Shown piece after piece: positions 18,057-27,469 of a stretch of DNA of 64,000 nucleotides; the first letter of the stretch is position 1, and every line of letters begins with the position of its first letter. Made by a program: the position numbers and the translations under genes. Below the pieces are notes generated by a model. That model was not told the DNA's origin and ran no database searches. It was given only the letters and a program-made list of their open reading frames with translations. The DNA is from Candidatus Saccharimonadota bacterium (GTDB taxonomy: Bacteria; Patescibacteriota; Saccharimonadia; Saccharimonadales; Saccharimonadaceae): the NCBI GenBank assembly GCA_028289065.1, contig JAQGHA010000013.1:1-64000 (forward strand), in the 5' to 3' direction.

Positions 18057-19583
18057 TTATCCTTCAAATCCCTTTGCAGCTGCAATAGCGGTTACTTCAA
18101 TTGATTTCAAAATCTCATCAGTTGGTTTTGCGCCCTTATCAAGTTCAGACATGTCCTTTTTATGGTCAGCCCATAAACGGGTAATCATTGAAGCTTGCGC
18201 TGCTTTAATTTTTGCGGCCGGTACTTTATCAAAGTAGCCCTTGGTTACTGAAAGGATACTGGCAACTTGTTGCCAGACGCTCATTGGGTTGTATTGGTGT
18301 TGCTTCAAAAGCTCGGTCAAACGTTGACCACGCTCAATTTGGCTTTTGGTCGCTTCATCGAGGTCACTACCAAATTGCGCAAAGCTGGCAAGTTCACGGA
18401 ATTGGCTTAAGCCAAGCTTCAAACCACCAGATACGCTTTTAATAGCACCAGATTGCGCCGCACCACCAACACGTGATACTGAAAGTCCGGCAGAAATAGC
18501 TGGTCGAATACCTTGGTAAAATAAGTCAGTTTCAAGGAAAATCTGGCCGTCAGTAATAGAAATCACGTTAGTAGGAATGTACGCCGAGATGTCACCAGCT
18601 TGGGTTTCGATAATTGGTAGGGCAGTTAATGAACCAGCACCTAAGTCATCAGACAGTTTTGCTGAACGTTCCAGCAAACGAGAGTGCAGGTAGAAGACAT
18701 CACCTGGATAAGCTTCGCGTCCTGGTGGACGGCGAAGTAGCAGTGACATTTGACGGTAAGCAACAGCGTGCTTGGTCAGGTCATCGTAAATCATCAAAGC
18801 GTGCTGAGAGTTGTCACGGAAGTATTCGCCCATGGCAGTTGCGGCGTACGGTGCTAAGTAGAGGAGGGAAGCTGGGTCAGCTGGGCTAGTCGCCACGATA
18901 ATGGTTTGATCCATCACGCCTTCTTGCTTCAAACGCTCAACCAAACGAGCAATCTTTGAACGCTTCTGACCAATAGCAACGTACACATTCACCACGCCGG
19001 TGTTTTGCTTACCTTGGTTAATCATAGTGTCGATAGCCAGCGCAGTTTTACCAGTTTGGCGGTCACCAATAATAAGTTCACGTTGGCCACGGCCAATAGG
19101 GAACATAACGTCGATAGCCGAGATACCAGTCATAAGTGGTTCGTGGACAGATTTTCGGCCCATCACACCAATCGCTTCACGCTCTACTAAACCTTGTTGT
19201 TTAGTCTTAATTGCTGGTCCACCGTCGATAGCCCGACCAAGTGGGTCGACAACGCGGCCAAGTAGTTCTGGGCCAATTGGAACGCTTAACACGCTTCCTT
19301 TAAGACGAACTGTTTGTCCGGCTTTAACCTTCGAGTCTTCACCCAAAAGTACAGCACCGATTTCATCTTCCATAAGGTTCAAAGCAAAGGCTTCAACAAT
19401 ACCTTCTTCGGTTTCAATTTGTAGCACTTCGTTATAGCCAGCGTTACGAAGGCCGCGTACCCAAGCTACGCCGTCACCAACGCGAAGGACAACACCAACT
19501 TCATCTAAATTGCCGGTGGTTTCAAGCTTAGCAATGGCGTTGCGTAAGTCGTTTGATAATTCTGTAATAGATAATTCGCTCAT
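18057..19583 (-). CDS. atpA: ATP synthase F1 subunit alpha
   Basis: IIGDRQTGKTALAIDTMINQ; AISAGLSVSRVGGAAQ. Confidence 0.98.
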   Translation of the reverse strand: MSELSITELSNDLRNAIAKLETTGNLDEVGVVLRVGDGVAWVRGLRNAGYNEVLQIETEEGIVEAFALNLMEDEIGAVLLGEDSKVKAGQTVRLKGSVLSVPIGPELLGRVVDPLGRAIDGGPAIKTKQQGLVEREAIGVMGRKSVHEPLMTGISAIDVMFPIGRGQRELIIGDRQTGKTALAIDTMINQGKQNTGVVNVYVAIGQKRSKIARLVERLKQEGVMDQTIIVATSPADPASLLYLAPYAATAMGEYFRDNSQHALMIYDDLTKHAVAYRQMSLLLRRPPGREAYPGDVFYLHSRLLERSAKLSDDLGAGSLTALPIIETQAGDISAYIPTNVISITDGQIFLETDLFYQGIRPAISAGLSVSRVGGAAQSGAIKSVSGGLKLGLSQFRELASFAQFGSDLDEATKSQIERGQRLTELLKQHQYNPMSVWQQVASILSVTKGYFDKVPAAKIKAAQASMITRLWADHKKDMSELDKGAKPTDEILKSIEVTAIAAAKGFEG

Positions 19584-19592
19584 AAATCTCCT

Positions 19593-19991
19593 CTATGCTT
19601 TTTTAAATCGGGTTTTTAGAACGGTAAGGCTGCGGCTGACAGTGGCATCGAGTTCTCGGCCAGGGATACTGACTTTGACGCCACCAATGACTGATGGGTC
19701 AATAAGACTATCAAGCGCAACAGTTTTTGCACCGGTCTGTTCTTTAATATATCTCTCAATTGCTTTTTTAGTTTCAGCCGTAAGAGTTGTTGCGGTGGTA
19801 ATCGTACCGGAAACCGAACCGGTTTCAGATAGGTAAAACTGAATATCGCGAACAATCAACGACAGCTCTTTTGTCCGACGAGTATCTACTAGAAAAGCCG
19901 CTAACTGCAAAATAACTTTTTTAGAGTCAGCTTGGCTGGTTAGTTGCTCAGCAACATAGGTAGCAATCGCTCGTCGAGACAATTTAGCCAT
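19593..19991 (-). CDS. atpH: ATP synthase F1 subunit delta
   Basis: Position in operon; GGVKVSIPGRELDATVSRSLTVLK. Confidence 0.85.
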   Translation of the reverse strand: MAKLSRRAIATYVAEQLTSQADSKKVILQLAAFLVDTRRTKELSLIVRDIQFYLSETGSVSGTITTATTLTAETKKAIERYIKEQTGAKTVALDSLIDPSVIGGVKVSIPGRELDATVSRSLTVLKTRFKKA

Positions 19992-20537
19992 TTATTTTGT
20001 TTCCTTCAGTGCTGCGGCAATTAAAGCGGCGTCAGCCTTTTTATCGAGCTTAGTATGAATAACTTTTTCAGTCGCCAGCGCAATTAACTCGAGTGTTTCA
20101 TCGTGTAATTCACGCTTAGCGTTTTCGATACTTTTTTCAACTTCAATACGCGCTTCAGCAGCAATTTTTTCAGCCGTCGAACGAGCTTTTTCTTCGCTGG
20201 CGCTGAGCATTTGGGTTGCTTCGAGTTTGGCCGTATCAACAATTTCCGCTGCTTGAGTGCGCGCTTCGTGCATTAAGGCTTCAACTTCTTGCTGACTTTC
20301 AGCTGCTGAGGCCTGGGCTTCAGTGGCTGCTTTTGCAGCTGCTTCGATAGCAGTTTGTCGTTCATCAACTTGCTTCATCAACCATGGGTAGACAAATTTA
20401 CCCAGCAAAAACACCAAAATCAAAAAGGCGATAATTTGCAAAATCAACAAACGCCAGTCAATACCTAAGGCACTAAAAACGTCGCCTGAAGCTTCAGGAG
20501 CGGCAGCAGTTTCGGCAATGTAGTTGATAAAACTCAC
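19992..20537 (-). CDS. atpF: ATP synthase Fo subunit b
   Basis: N-terminal TM and long amphipathic helix; operon position. Confidence 0.92.
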   Translation of the reverse strand: MSFINYIAETAAAPEASGDVFSALGIDWRLLILQIIAFLILVFLLGKFVYPWLMKQVDERQTAIEAAAKAATEAQASAAESQQEVEALMHEARTQAAEIVDTAKLEATQMLSASEEKARSTAEKIAAEARIEVEKSIENAKRELHDETLELIALATEKVIHTKLDKKADAALIAAALKETK

Positions 20538-20547
20538 GAGTTAACCC

Positions 20548-20760
20548 CTACAAGAACTTCGCGATAACAGCAACAACGATACCGATAATTGCCAATGAGT
20601 CGGCGAAGACGATAGCTGTAATCATTAGTGTACGAATGTCACCTAATTTTTCAGGGTTACGACCGAATGCGTTCAACGCACCAGCACCAATAAATCCAAT
20701 ACCCATTGCAGCACCAAGTGCCGGCAAGGCGTAGGTTAAACCAAAAGCCAATTGTTCCAT
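20548..20760 (-). CDS. atpE: ATP synthase Fo subunit c
   Basis: 70 aa two-TM hairpin GIGFIGAGALNAFGRNPE..ITAIVFADSLAIIGIVVAVI. Confidence 0.95.
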   Translation of the reverse strand: MEQLAFGLTYALPALGAAMGIGFIGAGALNAFGRNPEKLGDIRTLMITAIVFADSLAIIGIVVAVIAKFL

Positions 20761-20838
20761 ATTATTAATTTCTCCTTAATTTACTTTCTTAATTATATCA
20801 TGACAGGGGTAGGCAATTTCACCACTCCTGGGCACGCA

Positions 20839-21657
20839 TCACGCCCTACCGACCGCTTTTTTCTTCTTAGCAGGCGCGGGTGAGTGATCAGGTGAGGGGC
20901 CATGGTGTGACACGGCGAGTGAGGTAAAAATCAGACAGAGGACAAAGAATACGTAGGCCTGAATAAAGCCAATAAACAGCTCGAAGGCTAGGAAAGCCGG
21001 TAGTACGACGGCAGAAAGGTAGCTTGTTAAAACAGCGATTACAATTAGCAGCACTTCGCCAGCAAAGGCGTTTCCGAATAAACGAAGTGCCAAGGCGACA
21101 CCACGAGAGAACTCACCAATGAGCTCTAAAATACCTTCAAACGAACCAATTGGGTCTTTGATTGGGTTTCGGAAGTAACGGCCACCGTTTCCAAAAGCAC
21201 CGAGGTATTTAATGGCATACATTTGCACCGTCACAATAGTAATAACCGCTAAAGCGAGCGTAAAGTTCAAGTCGGCAGCCAGGCTTCGAAGCACCGGTAC
21301 ACCGTTCCAGGTAATTGATTCGAGCCCAGGCACCACACTTAGCCAGTAGTTAATAAGGACCATAAAGAAAATCGTCACAGCTAATGGGGTAATTTTACGA
21401 GCTAGTTTTTTATCAGGGATAATATCGTTAATTTGTTTCAACAAACCTTCAAATACCCATTGCACCAGGCCAACAAAGCGGTTGTATTTGCCGCGTTTAA
21501 CTTTGCCGCCAACGTACCATAAAATTGCTAGCGTAATAATAACACCCACTAAACCAGTCAACATAGCGTTGGTAACAGGAATACTCCACAGGTGGAACAC
21601 CGGCTGGGATGAAATAGAAACATGTAGTTCCATAGCGGCAAATAGTGAAGCGGACAT
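20839..21657 (-). CDS. atpB: ATP synthase Fo subunit a
   Basis: Multi-TM; SRGVALALRLFGNAFAGEVLL; FELFIGFIQAYVF. Confidence 0.95.
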   Translation of the reverse strand: MSASLFAAMELHVSISSQPVFHLWSIPVTNAMLTGLVGVIITLAILWYVGGKVKRGKYNRFVGLVQWVFEGLLKQINDIIPDKKLARKITPLAVTIFFMVLINYWLSVVPGLESITWNGVPVLRSLAADLNFTLALAVITIVTVQMYAIKYLGAFGNGGRYFRNPIKDPIGSFEGILELIGEFSRGVALALRLFGNAFAGEVLLIVIAVLTSYLSAVVLPAFLAFELFIGFIQAYVFFVLCLIFTSLAVSHHGPSPDHSPAPAKKKKAVGRA

Positions 21658-21926
21658 TATTTATTCTTCCTTACTGAAATAAGTTGACGGGCTATAAGCA
21701 GTGTACTGGCTGCAAAGCCAAGAATCAAACAAATAATAGTGGCGATAGGCGCAATATTAAATAAATGATCTAGGCCAATACCAAGGAACGTCCCGCCAAT
21801 TGTTGGAACGAAGGCCCTCCAGGTAGTATCGAGTGCAGTCATTAGGAGCACCATTGGACCGGATAGGCCCGACGGTTGCACCTCTGACTTGCCTGGCTGT
21901 TTTGTCAGTCGAGGCGACGTAGTCAT
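21657..21926 (-). CDS. AtpI/AtpZ-like membrane protein
   Basis: Two TM, first gene of the atp operon; TATAAT just upstream. Confidence 0.6.
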   Translation of the reverse strand: MTTSPRLTKQPGKSEVQPSGLSGPMVLLMTALDTTWRAFVPTIGGTFLGIGLDHLFNIAPIATIICLILGFAASTLLIARQLISVRKNK

Positions 21927-22061
21927 ATGCGTCTATTATACCAAATATAGAGGCGGTTGTATATGTGCAACCCAGACTAATCGTTATATACTATAGCCAA
22001 TGAACTAAGTTTACTGTATAATGTATAGTGAAATGTATATCAATCAGGGGGATATAAAATT

Positions 22062-22334
22062 ATGAGCACCGACACTCCACAAGTAACTATTTACCGCACC
22101 AGCTGGTGCGCCTTTTGTCACACTGAAATGCAATGGCTTGACCGTATGGGCATTCCATACATCGCTAAAGACATTGAAGCTGACCAAGCTGCCAACGACG
22201 AGTTAATGGCTAAAATTAACGGTGACTTCCGCGGCGTGCCTGTCACCGACATCGCTGGCGATATCATCCTTGGCTTTGACCGCCCTAAATTGCAAGAAGC
22301 AATTAAGGCCCATAACTTAGCACCAGCTGCGTAA
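22062..22334 (+). CDS. glutaredoxin family protein
   Basis: TIYRTSWCAFCHTEM (CxxC); GVPVTDI cis-Pro motif. Confidence 0.9.
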   Translation: MSTDTPQVTIYRTSWCAFCHTEMQWLDRMGIPYIAKDIEADQAANDELMAKINGDFRGVPVTDIAGDIILGFDRPKLQEAIKAHNLAPAA

Positions 22335-22343
22335 TCTAATCAC

Positions 22344-22384
22344 AAAAAAGAAACACCCTCGATACAATTCGAGGGTGTTTTTGT
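22344..22384 (+). terminator. Intrinsic terminator
   Basis: AAACACCCTCGatacaattCGAGGGTGTTTTTG. Confidence 0.85.
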
Positions 22385-22404
22385 TTATACCGTATAATAG
22401 ACAT

Positions 22405-23211
22405 ATGCCCACCAATTCTTCCGCCAAAGCGGCTACCAAACAAACTATCGTTATGATTCACGGCTTCCGCGGTACTCACCACGGGCTTATACCGATTGCA
22501 AACCACCTAAAAGGTAACCGTTTAGTCGTGCCTGACTTGCCTGGGTTTGGTAAAGGCGAGAAGTTAAAAACATATGATCTTGATAATTACGTTCTATGGC
22601 TACATCGTTATATTAAGGCATTAAATTTACCCAACCCACCGGTTCTTTTAGGTCACTCATTTGGGAGCATTATTTGTGCAGCCTACGCCGAGAAATACCC
22701 TAAAACGATTGTTCGGTTAATCCTAGTAAACCCGATTGGTTCACCAGCTTTAGAAGGACCAAACAAGGTCATGACAAAATTAGCCGTGGCCTATTATAAA
22801 ATTGGTGCGAAGTTACCCGAAAAATCAGCCTATAAATGGCTATCAGCCCAACCGATTGTAAAAGTAATGAGCGTGACGTTAGCAAAAACTCACAATAAAG
22901 AGCTTCGGGCCTTTATTCATAAAGAACACCGTCAGCACTTTAGCCGGTTTCACAGCGCCCAATCAGTTTTAGAAGGGTTTAAAACCTCCATCAGCCACAC
23001 CGTTCGTGATTTTGCTCCGAATATTCCAACACCTACTTTATTAATTGCAGGTTCATTAGATGATATTACACCGCTCGGTGACCAATATGCCTTGGTAAAA
23101 TTATTTCCAAAAGCAACCTTAAAAGTGATTAACGATGTAGGGCATTTGACCCACTACGAAACACCCGAAGTGGTTGCCAAGTACGTTCAGGCGTTTATTA
23201 AATCAGTATAG
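22405..23211 (+). CDS. alpha/beta hydrolase
   Basis: IHGFRGTHHG; LLGHSFGSI nucleophile elbow; DDITPLGD; NDVGHLTHYE. Confidence 0.85.
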   Translation: MPTNSSAKAATKQTIVMIHGFRGTHHGLIPIANHLKGNRLVVPDLPGFGKGEKLKTYDLDNYVLWLHRYIKALNLPNPPVLLGHSFGSIICAAYAEKYPKTIVRLILVNPIGSPALEGPNKVMTKLAVAYYKIGAKLPEKSAYKWLSAQPIVKVMSVTLAKTHNKELRAFIHKEHRQHFSRFHSAQSVLEGFKTSISHTVRDFAPNIPTPTLLIAGSLDDITPLGDQYALVKLFPKATLKVINDVGHLTHYETPEVVAKYVQAFIKSV

Positions 23212-24356
23212 ATTTGTTCGAATTTATTAAGCGTCGCTTGCAGGTCGTGGGTTTGAGCAATTTCTAAACTTTGCTTACTCATAGCCGTTCGCTTTTTTGA
23301 ATCAGTAACAATTGCCGTTAGGCATTCACCAATAGTCGCGCTATCATCTTGGTCGCAGAGGTAACCGTTACGTTCGTTTTGGCAAAGTTCTTTAAGCGCA
23401 CCGGCATCAACCGCTACAATTGGCTGGCCGCTGGCCATAGCTTCAAGGGTTGCGATACTTTGTAGTTCGGCAGGGGACGGCATACAATATACTGTTCCAA
23501 CTTTATGCAGCTCAACTAAATCCTCATCGGAAACGCGGCCAGTAAATGTAACGCTGTCTTTAAAACCAAGCTCCCGTGATAACGATTCAAGCATTGGACG
23601 GTCATTACCGTCACCAACAATCAATAGGTGAGCGTTGGGAACAGCTTCTTTTACAATTTTGAAGGCTTTTAGCAGTACTGGCATGTGTTTTTCGGTGTCG
23701 AGACGACCGATATAACTAACAATCGGAACCTTCGTTGGAATTTTGAATTTCTTATAAGTATCGGCTGTGGCAGATGTTGGCGTAAAGCGAGCTAAATCGA
23801 TACCGTTTGAAACAGCTTCCATTGGTACACCGATACGGTCACCAGCGTTTAACATGTCGATTGCGGATTGCGTTGGTAGGGTTACGTAATCGGCTTTTGA
23901 GTGGAAACGGGCACCGTAGGCTTTTAGAATATAGTTAATTGGTCGAGAAACTGGTGCTAATAATCGTAAGTTGTCCATCAAGTTTTCTGGAATGGCGTGG
24001 TTAGTACTAACAATCGGAATACCCATTTTATTCCCAATCTTCATAGCAGCTTGGCCAATACCCATTAACATTTGAATGTGAATAACGTCAGGGTCAAAAT
24101 CAGTAACGATCTTTTTAACTTCACGAATTGGGTTAAGAGAGATTCGATAGTTTTGGTAGAAAGGGAAGGGAACCGAAACGGTGCGAACAATAACGTGGTT
24201 GCCGTCAACTTCTTTTGATTTTTTGCCATTTTGGCTTGGGGCAATCACTAACACTTCATGGCCATGTGCAGCCAAGCCGCGCGCCAAGTTGCGGCTAAAC
24301 GACGCAACACCATTTATAGTCGGGTAATGTAAATCCGACGCAATAAGTATTTTCAT
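23187..24356 (-). CDS. glycosyltransferase family 4
   Basis: MKILIASDLHYPTINGVASFSRNLARGLAAHGHEV; GT4 C-terminal motifs PSPAELQSIATLEAMASGQPIV; true start at 24356, downstream of the longest-ORF start. Confidence 0.9.
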   Translation of the reverse strand: MKILIASDLHYPTINGVASFSRNLARGLAAHGHEVLVIAPSQNGKKSKEVDGNHVIVRTVSVPFPFYQNYRISLNPIREVKKIVTDFDPDVIHIQMLMGIGQAAMKIGNKMGIPIVSTNHAIPENLMDNLRLLAPVSRPINYILKAYGARFHSKADYVTLPTQSAIDMLNAGDRIGVPMEAVSNGIDLARFTPTSATADTYKKFKIPTKVPIVSYIGRLDTEKHMPVLLKAFKIVKEAVPNAHLLIVGDGNDRPMLESLSRELGFKDSVTFTGRVSDEDLVELHKVGTVYCMPSPAELQSIATLEAMASGQPIVAVDAGALKELCQNERNGYLCDQDDSATIGECLTAIVTDSKKRTAMSKQSLEIAQTHDLQATLNKFEQIYTDLINA

Positions 24357-24370
24357 ATTGGTTTGATTAT

Positions 24371-24547
24371 AACACGGCCTGCCTGGTAGTTTTAGATTGC
24401 CTCTGGTGAAACCATAAATTTTTATAAGGGAGCCTTGCGCGGCGAGTATGTCTGAGCACCGCGAGTTCCGCAGACGCCAAAGCGACCGCATGAAAATTTA
24501 TAAGGCTTGAGCCATCCGCAATCTAAAACTACCAGGCAGGCCGTGTT
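24371..24547. repeat. 177-bp element bounded by 30-bp perfect inverted repeats
   Basis: AACACGGCCTGCCTGGTAGTTTTAGATTGC (24371-24400) and its exact reverse complement at 24518-24547. Confidence 0.95.
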
Positions 24548-24560
24548 AAAATAACATCAT

Positions 24561-25631
24561 ATGAAAATTTTCTTTGATGCGCGCTTTATTCGCACCGACT
24601 TTCACGATGGCATTAGCCGGTATAGTACCGAGCTTGGAAAGGCGTTGGCGAAGTTAACGAAGGTGACGTTTATTATATGTGATGAGCAACAATTAGACTT
24701 TCTCCCTAAAAAAGCAAAGTTTATTAAAATCCATGCACCGGTTTCAGTAAAAGAACCGTTTACGTCGCTGATTTTAAATAAATATAAACCCGACGTGGTA
24801 TTTTCACCGATGCAGGTCATGGGAACGATGGGGCGAAAATTCAAACTTATCTTAACTTCACACGATATGATTTTTTATCACTACAATGTGGCACCGATTG
24901 GCCAACCATTGTTACTGCAACTAGGCTGGAAAGCGTACCACGCTACGAAAATTCCGGAACGGATTGCCTTAAATGGTGCTGATTTAGTCGCCACCGTCAG
25001 CAAAGCGATGCGAGCCGAATTTGAAGATGCTCATTTGACAAAGCGGCCAATTATCGTCGTTCCTAATGCACCACAAAAATTAGCAAAGTTAATTAAAAAA
25101 CAGCCTGCCGGCCTAAAGCCACGTAATTTGGTATACATGGGTTCATTGATGGAATACAAAAACGCCGAAACGCTCATTAAAGGCATGCGCTATTTGCCAG
25201 GATACACATTACATATTTTAAGCAAAAGCACCCCAGCTCGTATTGAAGAACTAAAAGCCTTAATTCCAAAGAAAGCTAACGTTATTTTCTATAACGGCGT
25301 CACCGACCAAAAGTACGCCGAATTGCTCGCTCAGCGAGCGGCCTTGGTAAGCGGAAGTTTAGCCGAAGGCTTTGGCGTTCCAGCGGTCGAAGCCTTAGCG
25401 CTGGGTGTGCCGGCGGTCTTAAGCAACATTCCGGTTTTCCACGAAGTAGCTGACGGTGGGGCATTATACTTTGAGCCCCTCAACCCTAAAGATTTCGCTC
25501 GAAAAGTAAAAGAGCTGGATAATAAATCCACCCGCGACCAAATCGTTGCCCAAGGCAAAAGCCACGCCGCTAGCTTTACCTGGAAGTCATCGGCTCAAAC
25601 CCTGTTTAACGCCATCAAATCACTAGTGTAA
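24561..25631 (+). CDS. glycosyltransferase family 1/4
   Basis: MKIFFDARFIRTDFHDGISRYSTELGKAL; SLAEGFGVPAVEALALGVPAVLSNIPVFHEV. Confidence 0.9.
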   Translation: MKIFFDARFIRTDFHDGISRYSTELGKALAKLTKVTFIICDEQQLDFLPKKAKFIKIHAPVSVKEPFTSLILNKYKPDVVFSPMQVMGTMGRKFKLILTSHDMIFYHYNVAPIGQPLLLQLGWKAYHATKIPERIALNGADLVATVSKAMRAEFEDAHLTKRPIIVVPNAPQKLAKLIKKQPAGLKPRNLVYMGSLMEYKNAETLIKGMRYLPGYTLHILSKSTPARIEELKALIPKKANVIFYNGVTDQKYAELLAQRAALVSGSLAEGFGVPAVEALALGVPAVLSNIPVFHEVADGGALYFEPLNPKDFARKVKELDNKSTRDQIVAQGKSHAASFTWKSSAQTLFNAIKSLV

Positions 25632-25651
25632 TCTGTTATAATATAGCCATT

Positions 25652-26113
25652 ATGGCTCAAAAGAAGAAAAAGAAAGTATCTACTGGCGCGATTGTTAATC
25701 GCCGCGCTTCTTTTGACTATGCTTTAGACGAAGACTTAATCGTTGGTATTGCCCTAACTGGCCGTGAAGCTCGAGCAGCCCGTGATAGGCGAGTGCAACT
25801 AAAGGGCTCATTCGTAACAATTCGAAATAATGAACTTTGGTTGAATAATGCTAGCTTTAGCTTGGTACTAAATTCCAAAGGGGTAAACGATGCGACCGTC
25901 GACACATCAGCTCGAAAACTTCTTGCCAGCCGCAAGCAAATTGACGATTTAGCCGAGCGTAAACAAGCCGGTATGAGTATTGTGCCACTGAAGCTTCTTA
26001 CTCAAGGCCGCTTCATTAAGGTCGTTATTGCCCTCGGTAAGGGTAAAAAGAATTACGATAAACGCCAAGCAATCAAAAAACGCGACCAAGAACGCGATAG
26101 TCACAAACAATAA
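25652..26113 (+). CDS. smpB: SsrA-binding protein
   Basis: NRRASFDYALDEDLIVGIALTGREARAARDRRVQLKGSFV; C-terminal KKNYDKRQAIKKRD. Confidence 0.93.
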   Translation: MAQKKKKKVSTGAIVNRRASFDYALDEDLIVGIALTGREARAARDRRVQLKGSFVTIRNNELWLNNASFSLVLNSKGVNDATVDTSARKLLASRKQIDDLAERKQAGMSIVPLKLLTQGRFIKVVIALGKGKKNYDKRQAIKKRDQERDSHKQ

Positions 26114-26115
26114 AA

Positions 26116-26155
26116 AGCCCGGATCCATTGCTGAATCCGGGTTGTTCTTTTTAAC
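26116..26155. terminator. Bidirectional terminator
   Basis: CCCGGATccattgctgaATCCGGG flanked by A-rich and T-rich runs, between convergent genes. Confidence 0.8.
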
Positions 26156-26162
26156 CGCTTAG

Positions 26163-26570
26163 CTAGGAGCCAGTGAACCGCTTGCTGGCAACACCCTTGC
26201 GGATGGTAATTTGCTTGTCGCCGTCCGCGTAAATCGTCGCAATCGACAAGCCTTTTTGGCAGCTACCGTAGGCACGATAGACAGTCACACCCCAGCCGGC
26301 TTTGACTTCAATCTTCTCCTCACGTACCAGTAGCGACTGCATTGAACCTTTGCCCGTGTAGGCGTTTTCGACGTAGCGGTTTTCGTAGATGGGTATGAAG
26401 ATGGTTGCGTCCGCTGGCGCGATCGCGATGAGGTTACCGCTTTTGCCGTAGTTGCTTTTGTGTCCCTCGATCCTAATTTCCTGTTTTGGATTGGCCTTCT
26501 TGTAGGCCTCGATGACCGAATCAAGCCAATCCGAAACGTTCACCTTTAATTCCGAAGCGTTCATGATCAA
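26163..26570 (-). CDS. hypothetical protein (C/G-ending codons)
   Basis: 135 aa ORF; AAAGGATTGATCATGA start context. Confidence 0.6.
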   Translation of the reverse strand: MIMNASELKVNVSDWLDSVIEAYKKANPKQEIRIEGHKSNYGKSGNLIAIAPADATIFIPIYENRYVENAYTGKGSMQSLLVREEKIEVKAGWGVTVYRAYGSCQKGLSIATIYADGDKQITIRKGVASKRFTGS

Positions 26571-26668
26571 TCCTTTAAAGTCGGTGTAAAGAACTTGGCA
26601 TATTTATACCATTTAACACAAAAGCGTACAACATTATCAACCCGTATTCAAGCTGCTATACTTATTGT

Positions 26669-27469
26669 ATGAAACTTTACTCCTGGAACGTCAACGGTAT
26701 TCGCGCCGTACTTAACAAAGGCACTTTTCAAGCTTTTATGGCCGAACATCAGCCTGATGTTTTATGTTTGCAAGAAACCAAAGCCAAGCCCGAACAAGTT
26801 GAACTAGACCTCCCAGGCTACCACCTACATTGGAATAGCGCCGAAAAAGCCGGTTATAGCGGCACTGCAATTTTTAGTAAACAAAAACCGCTCACTGTTT
26901 TGAACGGGTTCACTGAAGACATTGCCCAAAAGTATGGTTTAGCTGGCGATAGTTATGGTGACCCAACCAAAGAAGGTCGGGTTATTTCTGCAGAGTTTGA
27001 ACACTTTTGGGTAGTAACCGTGTACACGCCAAATGCGAAAGGGGATTTATCGCGCCTGGGGCTTCGGCATAAACAATGGGACCCCGCCTTTTTAGAACAC
27101 CTTAAAGAATTAGAAAAAACTAAACCAGTTTTATTTTGCGGTGACCTGAACGTAGCGCATAACGAAATTGACTTGTCAAACCCGAAACCAAACGTTGGTA
27201 AACACGGTTTTACCAACGAAGAACGCGAGGGCTTCGATAACTTTGAAGAAGCCGGCTTTGTAGATACACTGCGAGCTGCTCATCCGGAAACCACTGAACT
27301 GTATACCTGGTGGACCCACTGGGCGAACGCTCGGGCTCGAAACATTGGTTGGCGGATTGATTATTGGTTAGCGAGTAAGTCCATTGCTGACAAAACCTCA
27401 AAACCAGATATTCACCCGAACGTTTTAGGCTCCGACCACTGCCCGGTGAGCATTGAAGTAAACCTGTAA
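26669..27469 (+). CDS. xth: exodeoxyribonuclease III
   Basis: MKLYSWNVNGIRAVL; LQETKAKPEQV; GDLNVAHNEID; GSDHCPVSIEV. Confidence 0.95.
   Translation: MKLYSWNVNGIRAVLNKGTFQAFMAEHQPDVLCLQETKAKPEQVELDLPGYHLHWNSAEKAGYSGTAIFSKQKPLTVLNGFTEDIAQKYGLAGDSYGDPTKEGRVISAEFEHFWVVTVYTPNAKGDLSRLGLRHKQWDPAFLEHLKELEKTKPVLFCGDLNVAHNEIDLSNPKPNVGKHGFTNEEREGFDNFEEAGFVDTLRAAHPETTELYTWWTHWANARARNIGWRIDYWLASKSIADKTSKPDIHPNVLGSDHCPVSIEVNL

Noticed and set aside
24357-24491. N-terminal extension of the minus-strand glycosyltransferase
   Set aside because: Runs through the inverted-repeat element; MKILIASDLHYP at 24356 is the canonical GT4 start with TATAAT upstream.
24371-24547. Identification as 6S RNA, RNase P RNA or SRP RNA
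   Set aside because: No diagnostic motifs (for example GAGGAAAGTCC of RNase P or the SRP apical loop) were found; kept only as an unclassified IR element.
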